Below, in pieces: positions 17,774-24,891 of a DNA stretch of 64,000 nucleotides. This DNA comes from Phyllobacterium chamaecytisi. GTDB lineage: Bacteria > Pseudomonadota > Alphaproteobacteria > Rhizobiales > Rhizobiaceae. Each line of letters starts with the position of its first letter. Position 1 is the first letter of the stretch. Both the position numbers and the translations under genes were made by a program. The notes under the pieces were generated by a model, which saw nothing but the letters and a program-made list of their open reading frames with translations, searched no databases and was not told the origin of the DNA. Location: positions 186,001 to 250,000 of the forward strand of contig NZ_JAIQWW010000003.1 in the NCBI RefSeq assembly GCF_020164455.1. The letters run 5' to 3'.

Positions 17774-17787
17774 TGGTAGCGCTGCCA
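17774..17787. promoter_or_regulatory. LacI-family operator 2
   Basis: TGGTAGCGCTGCCA matches operator 1 except for one base. The two centres are 23 bp apart, near two helical turns, so two repressor dimers could bind on the same face and control both divergent promoters. It lies 73 bp upstream of the regulator start. Confidence 0.8.
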
Positions 17788-17860
17788 AAAAAACTTTACT
17801 AGGGAAGTAGTTGAGGCAAATGCTGTCTGTCGACCGCGCGTTGGAAAGAATAGAAGAGGG

Positions 17861-18862
17861 ATGGGTACCTCCAGAAATCAGACGGCAGTAACGCTTGCGC
17901 AGGTCGCGGAGGCGGCCGGCGTTGGAGAAAGCACGGTTTCGCGCGTCTTAAGAAACCATGGCTCTTATTCCGGCAAGACAAGGGATCGTGTCATGACAGC
18001 CGTTGAGCGGCTCGGTTATGTGCCGAACCGCATCGCCGGTACGCTGGCCTCGACCGGGTCTCGCCTCGTCGCCTTTGTCATACCGTCACTGTCCAATATC
18101 GTTTTTGCCGATGTTTTGAGAGGCGCGGGCGCAACGCTTGAGGAACATCAATTTCAGGCGGTTTTTGCTGTCACTGATTATGATCCCGCAAGGGAGGAGG
18201 CGCTGGTTGCTTCTATGCTCGCCTGGCGGCCTGCGGCCGTGATGCTGGCAGGCTACGAACATACCGAGCGCACGTTCAAAATGCTGCGCGCCGCCAATTG
18301 CCGGGTGGTGGAAATGCTCGATGTGGATGGCACCGCGCTGGATCTTGCCGTTGGCTTCTCGAACCGCGCCGCCGGCCGTGCGAGCGCCGAGTTCCTGTTG
18401 AAGCGCGGTTATCGCCGGATAGGCTATGTCGGCCATGATCTCGACCGCGATACCCGTGCCGGCAAACGCTATTCGAGCTTCTGCGAGACATTGAGTGCGA
18501 ATGGCGTGCCGCTTGCAGATCGGGAAATTTATCGGGAGGCTTCGTCAGTCGAAAGAGGGCGTTTGGGTCTCGATCTTCTGCTGGCCAGAACCCCTGACCT
18601 CGACGCCGTCTACTTTTCCAATGATGATATGGCGCTCGGTGGCTATTTCCACTGTTTGGCGCTAGGAATTGTGATCCCGTCCCAACTGGCGATTTTTGGC
18701 TATAATGGCCTTGATCTCGGCCAGGTTATGCCGCAAGCCCTGTCGACGATACGCACGCCGCGCGTCGCCACCGGGCAGTTGGCGGCAAAGCTCATCGCGG
18801 ACAACGCACCATCACAGGTTATCGATCTCGGTTTTGAGTTGATCGAAGGTGCAACTGCCTGA
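17861..18862 (+). CDS. LacI/GntR-type transcriptional regulator of the tetronate genes
   Basis: A 333-aa LacI-family regulator. The N-terminal HTH TLAQVAEAAGVGESTVSRVL (11-30) is followed by a YVPNRIAGTLA hinge helix (about 53-63) and a periplasmic-binding-like sensor domain with the usual SNIVFADVLRG and YFSNDDMALG segments. It is divergent from ltnD-otnI-otnK and 15 bp upstream of otnC, and the two palindromes before it fit its HTH class. The likely effector is a tetronate or pathway intermediate (inference). Confidence 0.92.
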   Translation: MGTSRNQTAVTLAQVAEAAGVGESTVSRVLRNHGSYSGKTRDRVMTAVERLGYVPNRIAGTLASTGSRLVAFVIPSLSNIVFADVLRGAGATLEEHQFQAVFAVTDYDPAREEALVASMLAWRPAAVMLAGYEHTERTFKMLRAANCRVVEMLDVDGTALDLAVGFSNRAAGRASAEFLLKRGYRRIGYVGHDLDRDTRAGKRYSSFCETLSANGVPLADREIYREASSVERGRLGLDLLLARTPDLDAVYFSNDDMALGGYFHCLALGIVIPSQLAIFGYNGLDLGQVMPQALSTIRTPRVATGQLAAKLIADNAPSQVIDLGFELIEGATA

Positions 18863-18877
18863 CACCGGAGGATTCGA

Positions 18878-19546
18878 ATGTCTGATGCACGCCTGCGTGA
18901 GGAAATCTGCCGATACGGGCGTTCGCTGTTCGAGCGGGGGCTGACACCCGGTTCGTCGGGCAATATATCGTTGCGGCTTGATGATGGCGGCTGGCTGGTG
19001 ACACCGACGAATGCCTCGCTCGGCTTTCTGGACCCGGCCCGGCTTTCTCGTCTCGATGCTGCAGGAGCCTTGGTTTCAGGCGATAAGCCGACCAAGGAAA
19101 TTCCGCTGCACAGCGCCCTTTACGAGACTCGCGGAAGTGCGCGCGCGGTCGTCCATCTTCACTCGACGCACGCCGTTGCCCTGACAATGCTGCCGGAGAT
19201 CGATCCACGCGCCGCACTGCCGCCAATGACACCCTATTATCTCATGCGCGCCGGCCAGACCGCCCTCGTGCCCTATTACCGGCCCGGCGATCCTGCAGTT
19301 GCCGACGCGATCCGTGGGCTTGCGGGCAAATTTTCCTCCGTGCTTCTGGCCAATCATGGCCCCGTTGTGGCTGGCGACAGTCTGGAAGCCGCCGTTTTTG
19401 CCACCGAAGAGCTGGAAGAGACAGCGAAGCTTTATCTCCTCCTGCGCAACCTCAATCCACGTTACCTCAGTCCTGCCCAGGTCGCCGATCTGGTCACGAC
19501 TTTCGGCCTTGATCTCCCCGTTCATGACGAGCACGATCACAAGTGA
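18878..19546 (+). CDS. otnC: 3-oxo-tetronate 4-phosphate decarboxylase (class II aldolase family)
   Basis: A 222-aa class II aldolase/adducin family protein. In this pathway it decarboxylates 3-oxo-tetronate 4-phosphate to dihydroxyacetone phosphate. Zinc-site residues are seen in VVHLHSTHA (two His) and LLANHGPVVAG (third His), and the catalytic Glu in KEIPLHSALYE. The conserved GNIS element is near residue 28. GGAGG precedes ATG 18878, 15 bp after the regulator, so the two are co-transcribed. Assignment to OtnC rather than a fuculose-phosphate aldolase rests on the adjacent ltnD, otnI and otnK. Confidence 0.9.
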   Translation: MSDARLREEICRYGRSLFERGLTPGSSGNISLRLDDGGWLVTPTNASLGFLDPARLSRLDAAGALVSGDKPTKEIPLHSALYETRGSARAVVHLHSTHAVALTMLPEIDPRAALPPMTPYYLMRAGQTALVPYYRPGDPAVADAIRGLAGKFSSVLLANHGPVVAGDSLEAAVFATEELEETAKLYLLLRNLNPRYLSPAQVADLVTTFGLDLPVHDEHDHK

Positions 19547-19626
19547 GTGCGACATCCGGCTGGAACTTCGGGTAAGCCGCCGCGTTCCTGTCACGATCAT
19601 CGTAGAAATTTGTGCAAGGGGCAGGC

Positions 19627-20697
19627 ATGACGAAACACCAGGACAACTTGAAACAGGATAATCCTGTGCCAGTTGCGCACGGCGCCCCTTCATTGCCGTC
19701 GGTAACGGTCGACGGCTACAATTTGAAGCTGCGCGACAAGGACGGTTTCATTGGCGACAAGGCCAGTAAATCGGCATTCCAGCAGAAACTAGACGATTGG
19801 CGCAAACGTATCCGAAACGGCGGCGATGATCCGCTTGGGAATACGCCGACAAAGGATCTGTCGAAGAAGCAGATCGATGCGTTGGTGCAGGGTAAGGACA
19901 AGGAAGCGGCCGCCCTCATTCTCGGCGCTGTCGACGATTTCGCCGGTGAGCTCGCCCAGGTGCTTGCCCGTTTCCTCAAGGAAAAGAGCTGGAAGGGCAC
20001 TGAACGCGTCGTCGTCGGCGGGGGCATGAGAGAAAGCGCTTTCGGGGAACTGGCCATTGCCCGGGCGATGGTGCTCTTGAAATCAGATGGCTTGAAAATC
20101 GAGCTTTTGCCGATCGCGCATCATCCGGATGAAGCCGGACTTATCGGTGCAGTACAACTCATGCCCGCCTGGATGCTTGAGGGTCACGATTCGCTGATCG
20201 CCGTTGACATCGGCGGCACTAACATTCGCGCTGGTGTTGTCGAAACACGCCGCAAGGACAAAGCCGATCTATCGAAAGCCAGAGTTTGGAAATCGGAACT
20301 TTGGCGCCACGCCGATGATGAGCCCAACCGCACCACAACCGTAGAGCACATCGTAAGCGTGCTGGAACGCCTCGTCGCCAAAGCGCAAAAGGCGGGTCTT
20401 ATGCCGGCGCCGGTCATTGGAATTGCTTGTCCAGGTACGATCCTGCCGGACGGTTCCATCGCGAATGGCGGGCAAAATCTTCCCGGCGGGAATTGGGAGA
20501 GCAAGAATTTCAATCTTCCGGCGGCTCTCGTTGAAGCCATTCCGAAAATCGGCGACCATCCCACCTTTGTCATCATGCACAATGATGCGGTGGTGCAGGG
20601 GCTCTCACAGGTTCCGTTCATGCGAGACGTTGAGCGTTGGGGCGTCGTGACCATAGGCACAGGCCTCGGAAATGCCCGTTTTACCAACAAGGAGTGA
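19627..20697 (+). CDS. ROK-family sugar kinase-like protein with permuted motif order
   Basis: A 356-aa ROK/glucokinase-like protein whose motifs are in an unusual order. Residues 92-175 read like the C-terminal end of a normal ROK protein: a helix (about 94-117), adenosine motif VVVGGGM (128-134) and terminal AGLIGA (170-175). Only then comes the usual N-terminal ATP motif DIGGTNIRAG (194-203), followed by GIACPG (265-270), the catalytic pair N319-D320, and GTGLGN (344-349), after which the protein stops. The ROK zinc motif CxCGxxGCxE is missing. I infer circular permutation. ATG 19627 follows AGGGG; it lies 80 bp after otnC and may be co-transcribed. Confidence 0.75.
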   Translation: MTKHQDNLKQDNPVPVAHGAPSLPSVTVDGYNLKLRDKDGFIGDKASKSAFQQKLDDWRKRIRNGGDDPLGNTPTKDLSKKQIDALVQGKDKEAAALILGAVDDFAGELAQVLARFLKEKSWKGTERVVVGGGMRESAFGELAIARAMVLLKSDGLKIELLPIAHHPDEAGLIGAVQLMPAWMLEGHDSLIAVDIGGTNIRAGVVETRRKDKADLSKARVWKSELWRHADDEPNRTTTVEHIVSVLERLVAKAQKAGLMPAPVIGIACPGTILPDGSIANGGQNLPGGNWESKNFNLPAALVEAIPKIGDHPTFVIMHNDAVVQGLSQVPFMRDVERWGVVTIGTGLGNARFTNKE

Positions 20698-20701
20698 CCA
20701 G

Positions 20702-20779
20702 ATGAGCACAGTGGGATGCGAATTGTGGAACAGCAAATCCGACCAGCACAATGCCTTCAAAATGTCCCAATGGCGCTGA
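20702..20779 (+). CDS. Possible 25-residue peptide downstream of the ROK gene
   Basis: An ATG at 20702, four bases after the ROK stop and preceded by AAGGAG at the ideal distance, opens a 25-codon frame ending TGA at 20779. The peptide starts MSTVGCELWNSKSDQ and has no recognisable domain. The good ribosome site makes it more than random, but such a short frame has no statistical weight. It could be a coupled leader, a remnant or chance. Confidence 0.25.
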   Translation: MSTVGCELWNSKSDQHNAFKMSQWR

Positions 20780-20896
20780 ACTGTGCGGGCTGTCTGCTAC
20801 TGCGCCCTCACACATCCATTGACCTATACAGCTTGCTGAATTTGTCGGCTGAACGACCGATTGCGGTGCACCGGTCATACTAAAAAGGAGAAAATC

Positions 20897-21415
20897 ATGA
20901 AAAAGACTCTTGCGATGGCACTTACGGCAGCGTCGCTGACTCTTGCCGGCACGATGGCTGCCAATGCGGCAGACACCATCCGGACCTATCAGGAACCGGA
21001 TCTGCACAGTGGTGTGAAGATCGGGTACCTCGATTGCACTATTGGCGGCGGCATTGGTTATGTGCTTGGCTCGGCCAAGGAGATTGAGTGCGATTTCCGC
21101 TCGAGCCTCAGCGGCGAACGTTCGGACCACTACAGCGGCGCAATCAAGAAGCTCGGCGTTGACGTTGGCTTCACCACACGCAGCCGGCTTATCTGGGCCG
21201 TGTTCGCACCGACAGCCGGCTACCATCATGGCTCGCTCGGCGGCATCTATCGCGGCGCTACGGCGGAAGCGACAGTTGGCGCTGGTATCGGCACCAATGT
21301 GCTGTTTGGCGGCACGGCAGGCTCGATCCATCTTCAGGCCATCAGTGTGACGGGTCAGATCGGTCTTAATCTTGCTGCCACCGGCACGTCGATGACACTC
21401 GCCTCGGCGAACTGA
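20897..21415 (+). CDS. DUF992 secreted protein
   Basis: A 172-aa protein of the DUF992 family, common in Rhizobiales and of unknown function. A signal peptide ends near residue 24 (ANA|AD). The mature chain has the conserved start VKIGYLDCTIGGGIGYVLGSAKEIECDF with two cysteines likely forming a disulfide, and glycine-rich beta-type repeats. AAGGAG before ATG 20897 sets the start. It is probably periplasmic. It stands alone, with about 118 bp separating it from the ROK region and a hairpin following it. Confidence 0.85.
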   Translation: MKKTLAMALTAASLTLAGTMAANAADTIRTYQEPDLHSGVKIGYLDCTIGGGIGYVLGSAKEIECDFRSSLSGERSDHYSGAIKKLGVDVGFTTRSRLIWAVFAPTAGYHHGSLGGIYRGATAEATVGAGIGTNVLFGGTAGSIHLQAISVTGQIGLNLAATGTSMTLASAN

Positions 21416-21431
21416 CGGCATTGTTTTTATA

Positions 21432-21459
21432 GCTCCCTTTCGCCCCGGCGGAAGGGAGC
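21432..21459. terminator. Stem-loop downstream of the DUF992 gene
   Basis: GCTCCCTT (21432-21439) pairs with AAGGGAGC (21452-21459) around a GC-rich loop, 17 nt after the DUF992 stop. The T-rich stretch lies before the stem on the plus strand rather than after it, so it is not a textbook intrinsic terminator. It still marks the likely 3' end of the transcript. Confidence 0.4.
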
Positions 21460-21533
21460 AAGTCTCTAGGCGCGCGGAACGCCGATAGGTGAAGGCGTCA
21501 TGTTCACGATTTTGATAATCCGGGGGGATTCTG

Positions 21534-22133
21534 GTGAAAACAGTCGTCCAACTTTCGTTGCTGGCTGCCTGTTGCGCCTTGTTACCCGAAATTGCACATG
21601 CCGAGTGGCAAGCAGTCGAAAAAGTAGAGAGCTACGCGGTTTCAGGAAAATCCGGCGCTGAGCTTTACGCATCGATCGGGGAGAGGGGGCCAAGAGCCGG
21701 TGACAACGGGAGCGCCATCGCGCATACGAATTTCCGCCTGACATGGTCGAGGAAATACGAGAACCAGGGCAATGCCTGCACGCTCGTCTCCGCAAAGCCC
21801 AAACTTGTAATCACCTACACTATACCGAAGCCGGCGGGAAAGCTGCCGGACGCTGTCGCCAGCAACTGGGAGACCTTTATCGCCGGGATCCGCCGTCATG
21901 AAGCCGTGCACGGCGATATGATCCGCGACATGGTAAAATCAATCGAGACTGCAACGGTCGGCTTGTCCGTGCCCGATGATCCCAAATGTACCAAGATCAG
22001 AGCGGAGATGACGAAGCGCCTTTCCGAACTGTCTCAAACCCAGCGGCAGCGCAGCCGTGATTTTGATCGAACTGAACTCAGGGAAGGCGGAAATATCCAC
22101 CAGCTCATCCTCGCATTGGTGAACGGGACGTAG
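21534..22133 (+). CDS. DUF922-family secreted zinc-protease-like protein
   Basis: A 199-aa protein of the DUF922 family. A signal peptide ends near residue 23 (AHA|EW). The mature protein carries the zinc-metalloprotease motif HExxH as HEAVH at 122-126, and two cysteines (82 and about 152). DUF922 proteins are predicted periplasmic Zn proteases of unknown substrate. The start is GTG 21534 after a G-rich stretch; an ATG start is not available nearby. The last 30 residues are charged and helical. Confidence 0.8.
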   Translation: MKTVVQLSLLAACCALLPEIAHAEWQAVEKVESYAVSGKSGAELYASIGERGPRAGDNGSAIAHTNFRLTWSRKYENQGNACTLVSAKPKLVITYTIPKPAGKLPDAVASNWETFIAGIRRHEAVHGDMIRDMVKSIETATVGLSVPDDPKCTKIRAEMTKRLSELSQTQRQRSRDFDRTELREGGNIHQLILALVNGT

Positions 22134-22193
22134 ACAGATGCTTGTGTACCGTCACGCGGCACCGGACGTGTATTTTTTGAAGGATGAAAGCTG

Positions 22194-23390
22194 ATGAACC
22201 TGAAACTTCTGGCTCCGATCATTGCGACTGCATTCGTTTCTATCACAGCAGCAAGCTCTGTTGGCGCAGCGGAGAATCAACGGGATGACGTCGAAGTCTG
22301 GGTAAATGACGCCGTGCAGCCGGTCATGAGCCAGTACGCTATTCCAGGCATGGCTGTCGGGGTCGTTCTTGATGAGAAATCTTATATTTTCAACTATGGG
22401 AGAATGGCGAAGGAAGGCAGCAAGCCGATAACGGACAAAACGCTGTTCGAGGTCGGTTCAATCAGCAAGACGTTCACCGCCACGCTGGCTACCTACGCAC
22501 AAGCCAACGGAGATCTCGCCTTGACCGAGCCGGCAGGCAAGTACGTTCCAGCCCTGCAAGGCAGCCCCTTTGGCGATGTGGAAATTCTGCATCTGGCGAC
22601 GCACACGCCGGGAGGCTTTCCGCTGCAAGTACCGGACAACGTCACGAACGAACGGCGGATGCTGAAATATTTCAAGGAATGGCAGCCGGCTTACCTGCCC
22701 GGCACCCACCGGACCTATGCCAATCCCAGTATTGGCATGCTCGGCTACATAACGGCGCACAGCATGAAGGGGGATTTCCCTACACTGGTCGAACAGAAGC
22801 TGTTTCGACCGATGGGCATGGCCAACAGCTATATCAACGTCCCGAGCGACAGGATGGCGGACTATGCGCAAGGGTACACGAAAGCGGGCAAGCCCGTGCG
22901 CATGAGCAATGCAGTCCTGTCATCGGAGGCTTACGGTGTGCGAACGACGGCCGCTGATCTGGTTCAGTTCCTCAAGGCAAATATGAACCTCGTGTCTCTG
23001 GATGAGAAGCTGGCGCGCGCAGTAAGGGATACGCATGCCGGTTATTTCAGGGTCGGCGAGATGACCCAGGACCTCGTATGGGAACAATATAGCTATCCGG
23101 CCGCGCTTCCCGCATTGCTCGAAGGCAATTCCCAGAGAACGTCAAGGCCGGCGCTTCCCGTTGAGCGGATAAATCCTCCGATGTCACCGCGTCAGGACGT
23201 CCTCATCAACAAGACAGGATCGACGAACGGATTCGGCGCCTATGTCGCTTTCGTACCGGAGAAGCGGATGGGCCTCGTGATCCTGGCCAACAGGTTCTAC
23301 CCCAACGAAGACCGGGTGAAGATCGTTCACCAGCTTTTCGCCCGCTTCGACAGTGACGGTGCGGGTCATGAGCCAGCTCCCGTCGAATAA
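22194..23390 (+). CDS. Class C (AmpC-type) serine beta-lactamase
   Basis: A 398-aa serine beta-lactamase with a signal peptide (about 1-25). The three active-site elements of class C are intact: SISK with nucleophile S89, Y175-A-N177, and K340-T-G. The mature size fits AmpC, and the overall sequence resembles the chromosomal OCH enzymes of Ochrobactrum as I recall them. It would hydrolyse cephalosporins in the periplasm. No ampR-type LysR gene is adjacent, so inducible control is not evident. A peptidase or esterase of the same fold is less likely because all AmpC motifs are present. Confidence 0.88.
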   Translation: MNLKLLAPIIATAFVSITAASSVGAAENQRDDVEVWVNDAVQPVMSQYAIPGMAVGVVLDEKSYIFNYGRMAKEGSKPITDKTLFEVGSISKTFTATLATYAQANGDLALTEPAGKYVPALQGSPFGDVEILHLATHTPGGFPLQVPDNVTNERRMLKYFKEWQPAYLPGTHRTYANPSIGMLGYITAHSMKGDFPTLVEQKLFRPMGMANSYINVPSDRMADYAQGYTKAGKPVRMSNAVLSSEAYGVRTTAADLVQFLKANMNLVSLDEKLARAVRDTHAGYFRVGEMTQDLVWEQYSYPAALPALLEGNSQRTSRPALPVERINPPMSPRQDVLINKTGSTNGFGAYVAFVPEKRMGLVILANRFYPNEDRVKIVHQLFARFDSDGAGHEPAPVE

Positions 23391-23515
23391 GACGTCCTCT
23401 CTGCGCATCATTTTGGGGCGGCTAATGCGGTCCACAGCGGTGCAATCGAACCAAACAGCAACGCCCCAGGGCCGTTCCCGGAGGCGTTGTCCAGATGGGG
23501 AGGAAGCCGGTGTAT

Positions 23516-23875
23516 CTAGTTTAGATGGTCCCACCGATAATACGGTTCGCCGAATAACTGACCATTCACCTTCTCGATTTTCCCCATCAATGGCCGATAC
23601 TCTCCCATCGGGATCACACCATCCCTGTTGACGGCGATTGCGTCTTTACGGATCGAAGACAGTTCGGCCTTGAGACCATGGGCCTCGGCGGGTGTCATCA
23701 ACCTTTGGCTGCGTTCTTGAGAAATCCGCGTGTCCGCATTGTTAACGTCGGTAAGAATGGAATTGAGCTGGCCACTTGGTATATACCGGGTAGGGCCGGG
23801 CGCCGCGAAGGCCATTGTAAGGGGAGCGGAGGTGAGAAGTGCGGCAAGAGCCGCTTTCAGAATAGTTGAGCGCAT
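23516..23875 (-). CDS. Hypothetical secreted protein
   Basis: A 119-aa protein, convergent with the beta-lactamase gene. A clear signal peptide (about 1-24, AFA|AP) precedes a mature chain of about 95 residues that is mostly helical and polar, with the segment NNADTRISQERSQRLMTPAEA and no cysteines. I recognise no family. It is probably periplasmic. Small signal-bearing proteins with a TPAEA helix are common in Rhizobiaceae, but no function is known to me. Confidence 0.65.
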   Translation of the reverse strand: MRSTILKAALAALLTSAPLTMAFAAPGPTRYIPSGQLNSILTDVNNADTRISQERSQRLMTPAEAHGLKAELSSIRKDAIAVNRDGVIPMGEYRPLMGKIEKVNGQLFGEPYYRWDHLN

Positions 23876-24292
23876 TTTGCGTCTCCGGTTTTCATGGAGC
23901 GACAGGTCGCTCCATCGTCAGCCGCCCGTCTCGATCCGTCGGGTCGCGATGTGATCATCGCCGGCGGTTCCCGGGTAGCTGGCCAAGGGTAGATCTTGCA
24001 GGGGCCGGAAAAAACTAGCCATAGGTATTGACGGAGGCAAACTTGAGTATGACAGCGTTGCATAGCCGATACTATCCGTCTTGGTAGAGTTGTATGCCTG
24101 CTGCATTTTCGGCATAGGAATGCTTTGATACATGCGAATCTCACCCTGCCGATTCTCACACAAGAAATCCCGAATCCGGGATGAAAATATCAACCCCAAG
24201 AGGAAATTTAGTTGCGCAAGGTTGATATTCTACTCCATCAGTGTGGCCTAATGTAGCATTGCACAATATTCGTGCATGCGCAAAAATAAGGC
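23876..24292. other. 417-bp intergenic region upstream of nasT
   Basis: No credible gene here. It separates the hypothetical protein (minus) from nasT (plus). It holds a small hairpin ATCCCG-AATC-CGGGAT (24167-24182), a perfect 10-bp inverted repeat AATATCAACC/GGTTGATATT (24186-24195 and 24220-24229) with TTGCGCAA just inside its right arm, and an NtrC-like dyad at 24260-24276. A GG-N10-GC pair at 24202-24215 has sigma-54 spacing but poor flanking match. Confidence 0.6.
24260..24276. promoter_or_regulatory. NtrC-like dyad immediately upstream of nasT
   Basis: TGCAC-N7-GTGCA, the arrangement of the NtrC consensus, with both half-sites perfect. It ends 16 bases before the nasT start, an unusual place for an activator site and more consistent with repression or with a distal binding role. 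Confidence 0.5.
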
Positions 24293-24880
24293 ATGAATGC
24301 AGCCCTGTCGATCATGATTTTCGACGAGAACCGTATCCGCGCCGCTATTATCGAAGAGGGCTTGCGGGAGGCGGGGCATACGCACGTGGTGGTGCTGCAC
24401 GATATTGTCGGACTGGCGCGGCAGATAGAAATTATCGGTCCGGATGTCATTGTTATCGATATCGAAACGCCCAACCGCGATATGCTTGAGCATTTGTTTC
24501 AGCTAACGCGCTCTGTACGCAAACCTATTGCGATGTTTGTGGATCGCTCGGATAGTTTATCTATTGAAGCGGCTGTTGAAGCTGGTGTTTCGGCCTATGT
24601 GGTCGATGGTTTGAGGAAAGAACGTGTGAAGCCCATCCTTGATATGGCCGTCAGCCGTTTCAAGGCGTTCAGCCGGTTGCAGCAGGAACTGGCCGACGCC
24701 AAGAGTGCCCTTGAGGAGCGCAAGATCATCGACCGGGCCAAAGGAATCCTGATGAAATCGCGCAAATTATCCGAAGATGAGGCCTATGCGCTTTTGCGTC
24801 AGACAGCCATGAACGAAAAGAAGAAACTTGCCGATATTGCCCAAAGCGTCGTCATGGCGGCGGCAATTCTGGGAAGTTAG
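24293..24880 (+). CDS. nasT: NasT, ANTAR-domain antiterminator of nitrate assimilation
   Basis: A 195-aa response-regulator-like protein. Residues 1-120 form a receiver-like domain (DIVIVIDIE-type strand near 51-58) that lacks a convincing acidic pocket for phosphorylation, as in other NasT. Residues 131-190 are the RNA-binding ANTAR domain, with the ERKIIDRAKGILM and AYALLRQTAM helices. NasT binds two-hairpin leader RNAs and prevents termination, and NasS sequesters it without nitrate (established for this pair). The matching leader lies upstream of nrtA at 26364-26487. It is 11 bp upstream of nasS, one operon. Confidence 0.95.
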   Translation: MNAALSIMIFDENRIRAAIIEEGLREAGHTHVVVLHDIVGLARQIEIIGPDVIVIDIETPNRDMLEHLFQLTRSVRKPIAMFVDRSDSLSIEAAVEAGVSAYVVDGLRKERVKPILDMAVSRFKAFSRLQQELADAKSALEERKIIDRAKGILMKSRKLSEDEAYALLRQTAMNEKKKLADIAQSVVMAAAILGS

Positions 24881-24891
24881 GAAGAACTAGA

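Noticed and set aside
17774-17787. The palindromes near 17751-17787 as a terminator of the divergent region
   Set aside because: No genes end there and the sequence symmetry is that of a LacI operator, while the A-run after it is not a T-tract for either flanking transcript.
20702-20896. Frameshifted C-terminal remainder of the ROK protein
   Set aside because: I looked for the missing ROK C-terminus here, but the region has no GGG or AGLIGA motif in any frame. Those motifs are already present at the N-terminus of the protein, which supports permutation over frameshift.
24202-24215. Possible sigma-54 promoter before nasT
   Set aside because: GG and GC have the right spacing, but the flanking bases match poorly and the NtrC-like dyad would lie downstream of the start.
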